A stretch of 63,679 nucleotides of DNA from an uncultured Oscillibacter sp. (GCA_900544105.1 UQUC01000003.1:1-63679); one strand, 5' to 3'; positions 49,246-58,018 are shown, counted from the stretch's first letter. Made by a program: numbers and translations. The notes: generated from the sequence alone by a model not told the origin.

Positions 49246-49522
49246 ATACTTGCTCCTCCTTACCGGATGTGGTATGATGATAAAAAGTTTCCCCCGCCGG
49301 TTTTGAACGGCAGGCAGCGTGGAATGACCCATCAGATCAGCCCTGCGCGAAGGTTGGCGCAGAGACAGCGAATGTAGCGATTATAGTGGAAAACAGACGC
49401 TGCCGCAAGAGGGACGGGCCGACTTCTCCGAAGGCCGCAAAGGAAGTTCTGGAAACACGGCTGGTTTTGTGGATTTTTACTGCTTTTCTGCGAAATTCTG
49501 CATATTTGATAAAGGAGGCCCT

Positions 49523-50140
49523 ATGGCGAAGCTGTCCCATGATTTCTTCAATGGCGATACCATTGCCATCGCTCAGGCGCTGCTGGGAAAGTATCTGGTG
49601 CGGAACCGGAACGGCGAGCTGCTGGCAGGCCGCATCACGGAGACGGAGGCCTACGTGGGCCGATGCGACAAGGCCTGCCACGCCTACAACTACCGCCGCA
49701 CGCCCAGGACGGAAACACTGTTCATGGCTCCGGGCCATGCCTATATCTATTTCATCTACGGGATGTACCACTGTCTGAACTTCGTCACAGAGCCGGAGGG
49801 AGAACCTTCTGCCGTGCTGCTGCGGGGACTGGACCCGGCGGCAGGGGCAGAGACCATGAAGCACCTGCGGTTCGGGGACGCGCCCATGAACGCCTACCGG
49901 CGAAAGAACTTTCTCAACGGTCCCGGCAAGGTCTGTAAGGCGCTGGACCTCACCACGGCCCAGAATAAGCTGGATCTGGAGGGAGATGTTCTGTTTCTCT
50001 GCGATTCCATGGCGGATGTGGGGCTGACGGACCCGGTGATCGGACCGGAGCACATCTGCGCCGGCTCCCGGATCGGCGTGGACTATGCGGAAGAAGCCAA
50101 GGACTTCCCGTGGCGATTCTGGCTGGAAAAGGAGAACTGA
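49523..50140 (+). CDS. DNA-3-methyladenine glycosylase (AAG/MPG family)
   Basis: 205 aa base-excision enzyme that removes alkylated or deaminated purines. The family block ITETEAYVGRCDKACHAYNYRRTPRTETLFMAPGHAYIYFIYGMYHCLNFVTEPEG (about 37-92) has the catalytic Glu and intercalating Tyr region, and LLRGLDPAAG follows. ATG 49523 has AAAGGAGG upstream. Its stop is followed one base later by the HAD gene, so both form an operon. Confidence 0.94.
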   Translation: MAKLSHDFFNGDTIAIAQALLGKYLVRNRNGELLAGRITETEAYVGRCDKACHAYNYRRTPRTETLFMAPGHAYIYFIYGMYHCLNFVTEPEGEPSAVLLRGLDPAAGAETMKHLRFGDAPMNAYRRKNFLNGPGKVCKALDLTTAQNKLDLEGDVLFLCDSMADVGLTDPVIGPEHICAGSRIGVDYAEEAKDFPWRFWLEKEN

Positions 50141-50141
50141 T

Positions 50142-50789
50142 ATGTATTTATTTGATATGGACGGCACCCTCATTGATTCCAACGATGTCTGGAAGGACGT
50201 GGACAGGGAATTTCTGGCCCGGAGGGGTCTGCCCTACACTAAAGCCTATTACGAGGGGGTGGCCCACACCATTTTCCCCTTGGCGGCTAAGTTCACCAAG
50301 GAGTTCTGCAATCTGCCCGACAGCGAGGAAGACATCATGGCGGAGTGGATGGAGCTGGCCAAGGACGCCTACGCTCATGTGACGGTGAAGCCCGGCGTCC
50401 GGGCGTTTTTAAAGCAGTGCAAGGCGGAAAACCGACGGATGGCGCTGGTGACCTCCAGCGTGCCGGTGCACTGCCACACCGCCATGGAAAAGCTGGATCT
50501 GATGAAGTACTTCGAGTCCGTCACCTTTGCTCAGGAATTGGGCATTGAGAAGAAGGACAAGCGTCTGTGGCTGGGGGTGGCGGAGCGGTACGGTGTAGAG
50601 CCGGAGACCTGTACCCTGTTTGACGACAGCCTTGCCGCCTGCAAGGGCGCCCGCAGCGCCAAAATGCGGGTGGTAGGGGTTTACGACAGCTTTTTTGCCG
50701 GGGACGAGAAGGAAATGCGCTCCTTCTGCGACGTGTATATCAAGAGCTTTGAGGAACTGCTCTGGAAGCCGGAGTACCGGAAGGACTGA
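50142..50789 (+). CDS. HAD-superfamily hydrolase
   Basis: 215 aa phosphatase-like protein: motif I LFDMDGTLIDSNDVW (3-17), helical cap, motif II LVTSSVP, motif III Lys in GIEKKDKRLW, motif IV TLFDDSLAACKGARSA. Similar in form to phosphoglycolate phosphatase-like and beta-PGM-like enzymes. ATG 50142 with GGAG ten bases before, directly behind the glycosylase gene. Substrate unknown. Confidence 0.9.
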   Translation: MYLFDMDGTLIDSNDVWKDVDREFLARRGLPYTKAYYEGVAHTIFPLAAKFTKEFCNLPDSEEDIMAEWMELAKDAYAHVTVKPGVRAFLKQCKAENRRMALVTSSVPVHCHTAMEKLDLMKYFESVTFAQELGIEKKDKRLWLGVAERYGVEPETCTLFDDSLAACKGARSAKMRVVGVYDSFFAGDEKEMRSFCDVYIKSFEELLWKPEYRKD

Positions 50790-50814
50790 CAAATAAAAAG
50801 GACATAGAAATTGC

Positions 50815-51043
50815 AAAAGTCAGGCGTTGGTTTTCCAACGCCTGACTGAGTTTGTCAATGAAGTGGTAATTTTTCCGCAACGGGAAGGAAGGGTGTGCGC
50901 GGGAAACCCAGGAAGGGTGTCCTACGCCATTGAAATCCTTAGTTTTCAGAGTTTTTATAAAACTCTAAAAACTTGCTCAGCGGGGAGAAAAGACTTTTCG
51001 ACACGCTGAGTCAGGCGTTGGTTTTCCAACGCCTGACTTTTTA
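50815..51043 (+). repeat. Terminator-nested repeat, copy C (complete)
   Basis: Two identical 30-bp hairpins (50818-50847 and 51009-51038; arms AGTCAGGCGTTGG / CCAACGCCTGACT, loop TTTT) flank a 161-bp core. AAAA stands left of the first hairpin and TTTTT right of the second. Against copy B the core is about 80% identical by eye. Stems are kept by paired changes: hairpin CAGAAC / GTTCTG in A and B becomes CAGAGT / ACTCT(A) here, and outer stem TTCAGCG / CGCTGAA becomes CTCAGCG / CGCTGAG. Copies A and C share a 4x4 internal loop GGGA / GACA. It lies between the convergent HAD and M56 genes. Confidence 0.9.
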
Positions 51044-51049
51044 TGTGGT

Positions 51050-53920
51050 TCAACTGCCCGAGCGCCAGTGGGACACAATTTGCCATTCGTCCGTTCCCGG
51101 CATCAGGCGCAGGGTCAGGACTGCGATATTTCCGTTTTCAACAGATTTACGCAGATAAACGTAGTTTCCGACCTGTTCGCCGGATTCCGCTATAAAATGG
51201 AACATATTGAAATCTGAGGTATACGTATAGTAAGCGTCGTATTCATCCAGGTAGCAGACGCCGGAGGTGTCCAGATTGCTCGTAGTAATGCTGCCCCAGC
51301 GGGTCAGCACCTCGTTGATGCTGGAAACCGTGTGCCGGTGGATGGGTACCGGCATATCCTCCATGCGCTCCACCCGCTTGAACGGCCAGTTATCCAGCTT
51401 TTTCAACGCCTCAAATTCCGCCTCAGTCGCCTGGCCGCTGTCCGGGAAATAGCGGATAAATTCCTCAAAATTCAGGTTCCTGACATTTTTATAATAGGAG
51501 GAAAAGAAGTAACTGAAGGGCTGGATGTGAAAGTCCACAATGTCACCGCTCTCATCCCGGACCGCAGGGTCCATAATGGCGTTGTAGGCGGCCAGCTCCT
51601 CTTGCGTCAGGGTGTGCCGGGGACTGTACTGCCCTGTCAGCGAGATCTCCACCACGGCCTGAAAGGTTTCCCAGCCATTGCCCCGGTCGGCCTCGTAGGA
51701 TACTGGAACGAGGTACTGATATAGGCCCGAACCGAACAGCGACTGATGCTGCTCCACCGTGGCTGCCAGATGCACCTGCTCCCAGCCGTGAACGTTTCTG
51801 GCCCGGGCACTGTCCAGAGAACAGAGCCGCGGCTCGCCGTTTTTCTGCTCCACCGTGTAGGAGACCGTAAGATCTGCGGCGCGCCCGTCCACCTCCGCCC
51901 GGTAGGTGGAGGTCATCGTAGTCCGGGTGGATGCGCCGGCGGCGGGAAGGCTCTCCGTCGGCGTGAAGCTCTCCGCCATGAGATACATCACCTGAGGCTC
52001 GATGAAGATATGCACGTAATTGCTGATGCCGGTATCCGTCCAGAGGGTAAACACCGTCCAGCAGCCACCGCCGGCTGCAGGGTAGAAGTAGTACCGGATG
52101 TGGGTGCCCTCCGCCGGCGGGTCCAGCCGCCAGACCAGTTTTTCCTCATCTACCGGCGTGAAGCCGATCTCCTCCGCTTCGGCGCGCTGCACGTCCAGAG
52201 ACTTCTCGTCATAGACGATGGAGAAAATGGAGCCGGTATTGTAGGCGGATGTCCACTCCCAGTAGGGGGAGGCGCTGTCCGAGGTGTCGGATTTTGTCCA
52301 GCCGCTGATGGGAATGTAGAGATAGCCACCGTCCACATCATAGCGGTGGACGGGATAGTTCCCCAGACTGCCCGGCTCCGGCAGGTCGATCTGGCTCCGC
52401 CAGTCCTCCACATACAGCGGCAGATCCAAATTTCGATCCGTCACATACCAGTCGTAAAGGGCCTCCTCCATGGTGTTGTGATAGCCGAAGAAATCGCCGC
52501 CGTCATTGATGGGGTTGTCGCAGAGAATGTCGTAGCTGCCGTCATCGTGCCGCAGGGCCACTATTACATGACGATCATCTAACGAGAAGTATTCCTCGTT
52601 GTCATAATACTGTCCGCCCACCAGCGCCACCGAAGCCGTGTCCACATCCAGCTTCACCAGATAGAAATATTCCCATTCCTCCAACACGCCGTCGGGAGTC
52701 AGTCCGGCCAGCTCGCCGCCCTTCGTCAGATATTCCAGCTTTCGATCCGTCACCGCGGCGGTATGAGGCTGGTCGCTGACAGTGCCGTCGGCGTTTTCCG
52801 CGTAATACCGTGCCTCCGTCTGAGACAGCATTACCTGCTGGACGTAGGCCGCCACGCTGGGCCACTGGCCGGTTTCCGTCCGGTCCGCCGGGGGATCTTC
52901 CGTTGGGGTGCCGCTCCCCTTGGGATTGGCGGCGCAGAGGGCGATCAGACCCACGCAGACCACGGCGCACACGGCGATGATCCACGGCTGAGGCCGTTTC
53001 CAGTTCAGCAGGTTCCGGATGCGCCCGCCGGTGTCGCCCTCGCCGAAGGCAAGGGGCATCCCCGCCACGATGCGCCGACCGGTGGCAAGGCTCAGCAGGG
53101 AGGCGGAGTAGTCCGCCCGGATGTCCTCGCCCAGTTCTCTTACCACCGCCTCGTCGCAGCTCATCTCCATGTCCTTTCCCGCCAAAATAAACGCCGCCCA
53201 CACCAGCGGGTTGAACCAGTGGACGCACAGAGCCAGAAACGACAGGAGTTTCACCACATGATCCCGGCGGCGGAGGTGATACTGCTCATGCCGCAGGATG
53301 TAGCCCCGCTCCGTTTCCGTCAGGGTGGAGGGCAGGTAGATCTTGGGCCGGAACAGGCCCATGACAAAGGGGGAGGGGATATAGTCCGCCAGATAGATGT
53401 TGTCCTCCAATCGCACGGTCCCCACCAGGCGGCGGCGGAGCCGCAGCAGCGAGACCACGCTGTAAAGGAGCAGCAGGGCCATGCCCGTCAGCCACGTCAG
53501 GGTCAGGACTGCCACCGGGCCGCTGAGGGGTGAGACCGGGGCAGCATCAGGCGGAGTCACGCTGGGGACGGCGCTGATGATGCTCTCGCCGGGTTCCGCC
53601 GGGAACGGCTCCTGGGGCAAAGGCGTCACCGCGGGGGCCATATTGCGGACGATATCCGCCGGGACGTACTCCACCACGCTGGTAACGGCGGTCCGTTCCT
53701 GGGCCGGAGCGCCCAGCGCCCCCAGCAGGGACACGGCGGAGGTGATGGATACCGGACACAGCAGCCGGAACAGCACCACCGCCCACAGGACATAGGAAAA
53801 GACCTTGGGAGCCCGCCGCAGCAGCAGACGGACTGCCAGCACCGCCAGAATCACCACGCTGGCGGTGAGGCTCATGTTGCAGACAATGGGAAACAGCCGG
53901 TGCATTACAAACTCGCCCAT
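51050..53920 (-). CDS. BlaR1/MecR1-like M56 metallopeptidase sensor with long ectodomain
   Basis: 956 aa. Membrane helices near 13-33, 42-62 and 136-158, then the zinc peptidase site HEQYH (211-215) with downstream EMSCDEAVV, and a membrane helix at about 312-331. Residues 340-956 are an extracytoplasmic region of some 600 aa. It is rich in beta strands and Tyr/Trp and shows none of the SxxK/SxN/KTG motifs of penicillin-binding sensors. In BlaR1-type systems ligand binding activates the protease, which leads to cleavage of the BlaI-type repressor. The repressor gene lies three bases upstream. The ligand is unknown and need not be a beta-lactam. The 3' end is seven bases from repeat copy C. 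Confidence 0.87.
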   Translation of the reverse strand: MGEFVMHRLFPIVCNMSLTASVVILAVLAVRLLLRRAPKVFSYVLWAVVLFRLLCPVSITSAVSLLGALGAPAQERTAVTSVVEYVPADIVRNMAPAVTPLPQEPFPAEPGESIISAVPSVTPPDAAPVSPLSGPVAVLTLTWLTGMALLLLYSVVSLLRLRRRLVGTVRLEDNIYLADYIPSPFVMGLFRPKIYLPSTLTETERGYILRHEQYHLRRRDHVVKLLSFLALCVHWFNPLVWAAFILAGKDMEMSCDEAVVRELGEDIRADYSASLLSLATGRRIVAGMPLAFGEGDTGGRIRNLLNWKRPQPWIIAVCAVVCVGLIALCAANPKGSGTPTEDPPADRTETGQWPSVAAYVQQVMLSQTEARYYAENADGTVSDQPHTAAVTDRKLEYLTKGGELAGLTPDGVLEEWEYFYLVKLDVDTASVALVGGQYYDNEEYFSLDDRHVIVALRHDDGSYDILCDNPINDGGDFFGYHNTMEEALYDWYVTDRNLDLPLYVEDWRSQIDLPEPGSLGNYPVHRYDVDGGYLYIPISGWTKSDTSDSASPYWEWTSAYNTGSIFSIVYDEKSLDVQRAEAEEIGFTPVDEEKLVWRLDPPAEGTHIRYYFYPAAGGGCWTVFTLWTDTGISNYVHIFIEPQVMYLMAESFTPTESLPAAGASTRTTMTSTYRAEVDGRAADLTVSYTVEQKNGEPRLCSLDSARARNVHGWEQVHLAATVEQHQSLFGSGLYQYLVPVSYEADRGNGWETFQAVVEISLTGQYSPRHTLTQEELAAYNAIMDPAVRDESGDIVDFHIQPFSYFFSSYYKNVRNLNFEEFIRYFPDSGQATEAEFEALKKLDNWPFKRVERMEDMPVPIHRHTVSSINEVLTRWGSITTSNLDTSGVCYLDEYDAYYTYTSDFNMFHFIAESGEQVGNYVYLRKSVENGNIAVLTLRLMPGTDEWQIVSHWRSGS

Positions 53921-53923
53921 ACG

Positions 53924-54283
53924 CTACCTCCTGTTCTGGTCGATCAGCTTTTGCAGCTCCGCGATCTCGTCCTCTGTCAGCTTTTTTCGCCGGGTAAACG
54001 CCGTGATAAACGCAGGCAGGGACCCGGAAAAGCTCTCCTCCACAAACTGCTGGCTCTGGGCGGTGTCATAGTCCGCCCGGGACAGCCGGCTGGTGACGGT
54101 GCCGCCCTCGTTTTGGAAGATGCCCCGGTCACACAGCCGTTTCAGAACGGTGTAGGTGGTGGACTTTTTCCAACCAAGGGCCTCCTCCGCCAGTCGGACC
54201 AACTCCGTGGAGCCGACCGGCTCCCTGTCCCAGATGATCTCCGCGAACCGAGTCTCCACCGGCCCCATTTTCAAATCACGCAT
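53924..54283 (-). CDS. blaI: BlaI/MecI-family repressor
   Basis: 119 aa winged-helix dimer. LKMGPVETRFAEIIWDREPVGSTELVRLAEEALGWKKSTTYTVLKRLCDRGIFQNEG carries the recognition helix (KKSTTYTVLKRL); the C-terminal helices form the dimer interface and contain the cleavage region in family members. ATG 54283 has GGAGGTG seven bases upstream; an upstream GTG falls inside that site. First gene of the operon with the M56 protease and presumably autoregulated through the operator at 54300-54345. Confidence 0.93.
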   Translation of the reverse strand: MRDLKMGPVETRFAEIIWDREPVGSTELVRLAEEALGWKKSTTYTVLKRLCDRGIFQNEGGTVTSRLSRADYDTAQSQQFVEESFSGSLPAFITAFTRRKKLTEDEIAELQKLIDQNRR

Positions 54284-54299
54284 AGGTTTCACCTCCGAG

Positions 54300-54356
54300 G
54301 TTTACTTCGTGTAGACCTTCTACTTGCAGTCTACAATGTGTAAACCAAATTGTCAA
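54300..54356 (-). promoter_or_regulatory. blaI promoter with nested dyad operator
   Basis: On the minus strand TTGACA (54351-54356), 17 bp, TAGACT (54328-54333). Two nested inverted repeats cover the -10 and the spacer: TGTAGAC (54310-54316) / GTCTACA (54329-54335), and outside them GTTTAC (54300-54305) / GTAAAC (54340-54345). TACA/TGTA cores are typical of BlaI/MecI operators. Confidence 0.8.
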
Positions 54357-54438
54357 GGGGCTTTCAAGGAAAAAACGCCGGGGGAGCGGCATGAAAAAAG
54401 AAATGTCCGTATATTTCTGTACAAATGCAGAAGAATAC

Positions 54439-54467
54439 TTGACAAAAGGGAGAAAAAGCAACATAAT
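54439..54467 (+). promoter_or_regulatory. Strong promoter of the YkpA-type ABC-F gene
   Basis: Perfect TTGACA (54439-54444), 17 bp, CATAAT (54462-54467). It drives a leader of about 155 bases. The stretch 54357-54438 holds nothing else that I recognise. Confidence 0.75.
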
Positions 54468-54489
54468 AGTACCAGTTTTGGGCAGCGCA

Positions 54490-54573
54490 ATGTTCTGTGA
54501 CGACCGTTTGGCCGTCGCTTTTTTATGCGGCGGCGGGAAACCGTCTGCCGTCTGGACCGCTGCCCGGCTATGA
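54490..54573 (+). CDS. Putative leader peptide upstream of the ABC-F gene
   Basis: A 27-codon frame (ATG 54490, TGA 54571) in the leader: begins MFCDDRLAVAFL and ends WTAARL. Inside it lies a hairpin (GACGACC / GGCCGTC, about 54499-54515) directly followed by CTTTTTTA, which would be an early terminator. GGGCAGCG (54480-54487) before the frame is complementary to CGCTGCCC near its end (about 54559-54566), offering an alternative fold. Leader-peptide attenuation is known for antibiotic-responsive ABC-F genes. There is no good ribosome binding site before the ATG, which weakens the case. Confidence 0.4.
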   Translation: MFCDDRLAVAFLCGGGKPSAVWTAARL

Positions 54574-54630
54574 CGGATAATAAAAGGAGCCTGCGGGAGA
54601 ATCGCGGCTCCGTGATGAAAGGATACCGAC

Positions 54631-56241
54631 ATGATCACAGTCAACAATGTAAGCATGAACTTCAGCGGCCAGACCCTGTTCAAGGACGTGGAGCTGAAGT
54701 TCGTTCCCGGCAACTGCTACGGCATTATCGGCGCCAACGGCGCCGGCAAGTCCACCTTCCTCCGCATCCTCTCCGGGGATCTGGAGCCCACCACCGGCGA
54801 GGTCATTATTCCCAAGGAAGAGCGGATGTCCATTCTGAAGCAGGACCACTTCCAGTATGACGCCTACACCGTGCTGGATACGGTGATGATGGGCAACCAG
54901 CGCCTCTACGACGTGATGAAGGAGAAGGACGCCCTCTATGAAAAAGAGGACTTCACCGACGAGGACGGCGTGAAGGCCAGCGAGCTGGAGGCCGAATTTG
55001 CCGAAATGGGCGGCTGGGAGGCCGAATCCGACGTGTCCCGGCTCATTCAGGGCCTTGGCCTCTCCAACGATATTCTGTACAGCGAAATGTCCAGCCTGAC
55101 CGCCAAGGAAAAGGTGAAGGTGCTGCTGGCCCAGGCGCTGTTCGGCAAGCCGGACATCATCCTGCTGGACGAGCCCACCAACCATCTGGACATTCAGGCC
55201 ATCGAGTGGCTTGAGGACTTTCTGATGGACTGCGAGAGCCTGATCCTTGTGGTGAGCCATGACCGTCACTTCCTGAACACCGTCTGCACCAACATCGTGG
55301 ATGTGGACTACGGACATATCAAGATGTATGTGGGCAACTATGAGTTCTGGTACGAGTCCAGCCAGATGGTCCAGCGGATGATGAAGGATCAGAACCGGAA
55401 AAACGAGGAAAAGATCAAGGAATTGCAGCTGTTCATCCAGCGCTTCTCCGCCAACAAGTCCAAGAGCAAGCAGGCCACGGCCCGCCGTAAGCTGCTGGAC
55501 AAGCTGACGGTAGAGGAAATGCCCGCCTCCTCCCGGCGGTATCCCTTCGTGGGCTTTACCATGGAGCGGGAGTGCGGCAAGGAGATCCTGGCAGTGGAGG
55601 GCCTGAGCAAGACCGTGGACGGCCGCAAGGTGCTGGATAACGTGTCCTTCCGGGTGAACAAGGGAGATAAGATCGCCTTTGTGGGCGAGGACGAGATCGC
55701 CAAGACCACCCTGTTCAAGATCATCATGGGCGAGCTGGAGCCGGACGAGGGCACCTACAAGTGGGGCACCACCATTACCACCAGCTATTTCCCGCTGGAT
55801 AACTCCGCTTTCTTCAACGACTGCGATTTGAATCTGGTGGATTGGCTGGCCCAGTTCACCCCCAAGATCCCGGAGGCCAACACCGAGTCCTTTAAGCGAG
55901 CTTTCCTGGGGCGGATGCTGTTCTCCGGCGACGATGTGTTCAAGCCGGTGAAGGTCCTCTCCGGCGGTGAGAAGGTCCGGTGCATGCTCTCCCGCATGAT
56001 GCTCTATGGTTCTAACGTGCTGGTGCTGGATCAGCCCACCAACCATCTGGATCTGGAATCCATCACCGCCGTCAACAATGGCCTGATGGACTTCAAGGGC
56101 GTGGTGCTGTTTTCCAGCCATGACCACGAGTTCGTGCAGACCATCGCCAACCGCATTATGGTGCTGGAGGACGGCAAGCTGACTGACCGCCTTGGCACCT
56201 ACGAGGACTATATCGCCTCGATGACAAATACTGCTGAATAA
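54631..56241 (+). CDS. ykpA: ABC-F ATPase, YkpA/YbiT type
   Basis: 536 aa soluble ATPase with two nucleotide-binding domains. NBD1: Walker A GANGAGKST and Walker B IILLDEPTNHLD are intact, but the signature reads LTAKEKVKVLLAQAL instead of LSGGQ. NBD2: the P-loop is degenerate (GEDEIAKTT), signature LSGGEKVRCMLS, and the Walker B region VLVLDQPTNHLD has Gln where the catalytic Glu is expected. Most of this divergence is shared with Bacillus YkpA, so it belongs to the family; the Gln may be specific. The linker (KNEEKIKELQLFIQRFSANKSKSKQATARRKLLDKL) is the ribosome-facing arm. AAAGGAT precedes ATG 54631. Confidence 0.92.
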   Translation: MITVNNVSMNFSGQTLFKDVELKFVPGNCYGIIGANGAGKSTFLRILSGDLEPTTGEVIIPKEERMSILKQDHFQYDAYTVLDTVMMGNQRLYDVMKEKDALYEKEDFTDEDGVKASELEAEFAEMGGWEAESDVSRLIQGLGLSNDILYSEMSSLTAKEKVKVLLAQALFGKPDIILLDEPTNHLDIQAIEWLEDFLMDCESLILVVSHDRHFLNTVCTNIVDVDYGHIKMYVGNYEFWYESSQMVQRMMKDQNRKNEEKIKELQLFIQRFSANKSKSKQATARRKLLDKLTVEEMPASSRRYPFVGFTMERECGKEILAVEGLSKTVDGRKVLDNVSFRVNKGDKIAFVGEDEIAKTTLFKIIMGELEPDEGTYKWGTTITTSYFPLDNSAFFNDCDLNLVDWLAQFTPKIPEANTESFKRAFLGRMLFSGDDVFKPVKVLSGGEKVRCMLSRMMLYGSNVLVLDQPTNHLDLESITAVNNGLMDFKGVVLFSSHDHEFVQTIANRIMVLEDGKLTDRLGTYEDYIASMTNTAE

Positions 56242-56246
56242 CCCGC

Positions 56247-56280
56247 CACGGGGACTGCTTTTGAGCAGTCCCCGTGTTCT
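56247..56280 (+). terminator. Terminator of the ABC-F gene
   Basis: Thirteen-base-pair stem CACGGGGACTGCT / AGCAGTCCCCGTG, loop TTTG, followed by TTCTTTA. Confidence 0.88.
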
Positions 56281-56367
56281 TTATGCGGAAGTGAACATGA
56301 ATTTGCCGTCGTCTTGATGCAATAAATATCAGGAAGGCAGGAGAGACTATACCGGGCGATTCCGGGG

Positions 56368-56396
56368 TTGAAAAATTCATAGGGAGATGGTATATT
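56368..56396 (+). promoter_or_regulatory. Promoter of the gtr glycosylation cassette
   Basis: TTGAAA (56368-56373), 17 bp, TATATT (56391-56396), 33 bp before ATG 56430, which follows GGGAGGAG. Confidence 0.6.
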
Positions 56397-56429
56397 GATT
56401 CTGCAACAAACACTGGGAGGAGAAGCGGG

Positions 56430-57959
56430 ATGAGACTGGGACGAGAAGGCGCGCGATCCGCACCGTGGGAAGATCGGGAGCTGCGGCAATTGGGGCTGTT
56501 GGTGCTCTGTGCCTCCGTGGTATTCTCGTTCGCCACCCACGGGTTTCTTTTTGCCAACGAGTGCTTTTCCCATGATTCGATCTCCTATTTTACCTACGCT
56601 ACCGGCACACCGTCCTTCTATATCGGCATTGGCCGTTTCCTCATTCCTCTTTACGAAGCCCTCAAAGGGGCGGTGGCGGCCCCGTGGTTGATCGGTTTGC
56701 TGTTTACACTTTGGACGGCGGCCGGCGCTTTTTTGACCCTGCACCTGTTGCACATCCGCCAGGCGCTGGGGGTCGTGCTGGTCTGCGCCCTTTTTTGTAC
56801 GAACCGGGCTGTGACGCTGACCGGGGCGACTTATATTTACTGCATGGACGAATACGCTCTGGCGCTGTTGCTGTCCGTGGGGGCGGTGTGGTGTTTTCAA
56901 AAGGGGGGCTGGCGGCAGCTTTTGGCTGGACTGGGGCTGCTGGCGGCGTCCCTTGCACTTTATCAGGCCTATTTTACCGTGGCCATCGGTCTTTGCTTTT
57001 TGGTGGTTTTGAAGCATGCGGCCCAGGGACAGAGCCTCATCGGGACGATCCGGGAGGGAATGCGGTATCTGGGCCTTCTGACGGCGGGATTCGCCCTCTA
57101 CTACGGTCTTTGGACCGCGCTTTGCGCCCTGAGCCACATCGGGAAGCGGCGGGTGGAGGAATCGCTGCTCCATGGGGGGCTGGGGCGGCTGCCCCAGCTG
57201 CTGTGGGAGGCCAATGGGGACTTTGTCCAAGCTCTTTTGCGACCGGACGGCGTTCTCTCGTGGCTGCTGGCAGCGGTGCATATACTGGCGTTGGCAGTTC
57301 TGGCAGCGCGGCTTGCCTGCCTGTTGGCGGACCGCCGCCTGCCCATTGGGAACAAGGTGCTTTTGCTGCTGTTATCCGCCTTGGCACCCACCGCCTTCAA
57401 CGCCGTTTTCCTGCTTATGAACGGTGGGGCGACGGGCCTTATGACCTTTGCCTGGGAGCTTTGGTACCTCTTACTGGCACTTTGCTTGGAGCCATGGGGC
57501 GGCCGGGAGGCCAAGGGCCTCCGAGCTGCTGCTGCGGTGGTGCTGGTGTGCGTTTTGTGGCAGCACATCGTATTTGCCAACCAGTGCTACATAAAAAAAG
57601 ACCTGGAAAAAAATGCAACGCTGGTTCTGGCCGCCCGTGTGCTGGAGCGGATCGAGGGAACAGAGGGCTATGTCCCCGGCGAGACGCCGGTGGCCTTTGT
57701 GGGGCGGCTGGATCAAAACGGATTTCTCAATCGGGGCCGGGATGCCTTTTCGGACCTGACGGGGACCGTGGGACTATGGCGCGACTATGCCGCCACCTAC
57801 AATTTCGGACGGTATCTGACAGATTATTTGAATTATCCGCTGGTGTGGGACACGCAGACAGATTTCTCTCAGGATCCCGAGACTCAGGCTATGCCAGCCT
57901 TCCCTCAGGCGGAATCAGTCCGAATGATTGACGGGACGGTCGTGGTCAAGCTGTCGTGA
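56430..57959 (+). CDS. GtrII-like membrane glucosyltransferase
   Basis: 509 aa polytopic protein with about ten to twelve membrane helices and a C-terminal extracytoplasmic domain (about 400-509). SHDSISYFTYATGTPSFYIGIGRFLIPLYEALKG near the first outer loop and YIYCMDEYALALLL resemble the GtrII (PF14264-type) enzymes that transfer glucose from bactoprenol carrier to surface polysaccharide. The next two genes encode GtrB- and GtrA-like proteins, completing the pathway. Transfer target and linkage cannot be told. The GtrB frame starts within its last codons. Confidence 0.8.
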   Translation: MRLGREGARSAPWEDRELRQLGLLVLCASVVFSFATHGFLFANECFSHDSISYFTYATGTPSFYIGIGRFLIPLYEALKGAVAAPWLIGLLFTLWTAAGAFLTLHLLHIRQALGVVLVCALFCTNRAVTLTGATYIYCMDEYALALLLSVGAVWCFQKGGWRQLLAGLGLLAASLALYQAYFTVAIGLCFLVVLKHAAQGQSLIGTIREGMRYLGLLTAGFALYYGLWTALCALSHIGKRRVEESLLHGGLGRLPQLLWEANGDFVQALLRPDGVLSWLLAAVHILALAVLAARLACLLADRRLPIGNKVLLLLLSALAPTAFNAVFLLMNGGATGLMTFAWELWYLLLALCLEPWGGREAKGLRAAAAVVLVCVLWQHIVFANQCYIKKDLEKNATLVLAARVLERIEGTEGYVPGETPVAFVGRLDQNGFLNRGRDAFSDLTGTVGLWRDYAATYNFGRYLTDYLNYPLVWDTQTDFSQDPETQAMPAFPQAESVRMIDGTVVVKLS

Positions 57960-58018
57960 ATTACCGTGAGGGCGGGGAGCCCGCCGCAAATGAGACAAAA
58001 GAAAGTGAGGCCTGCGGA

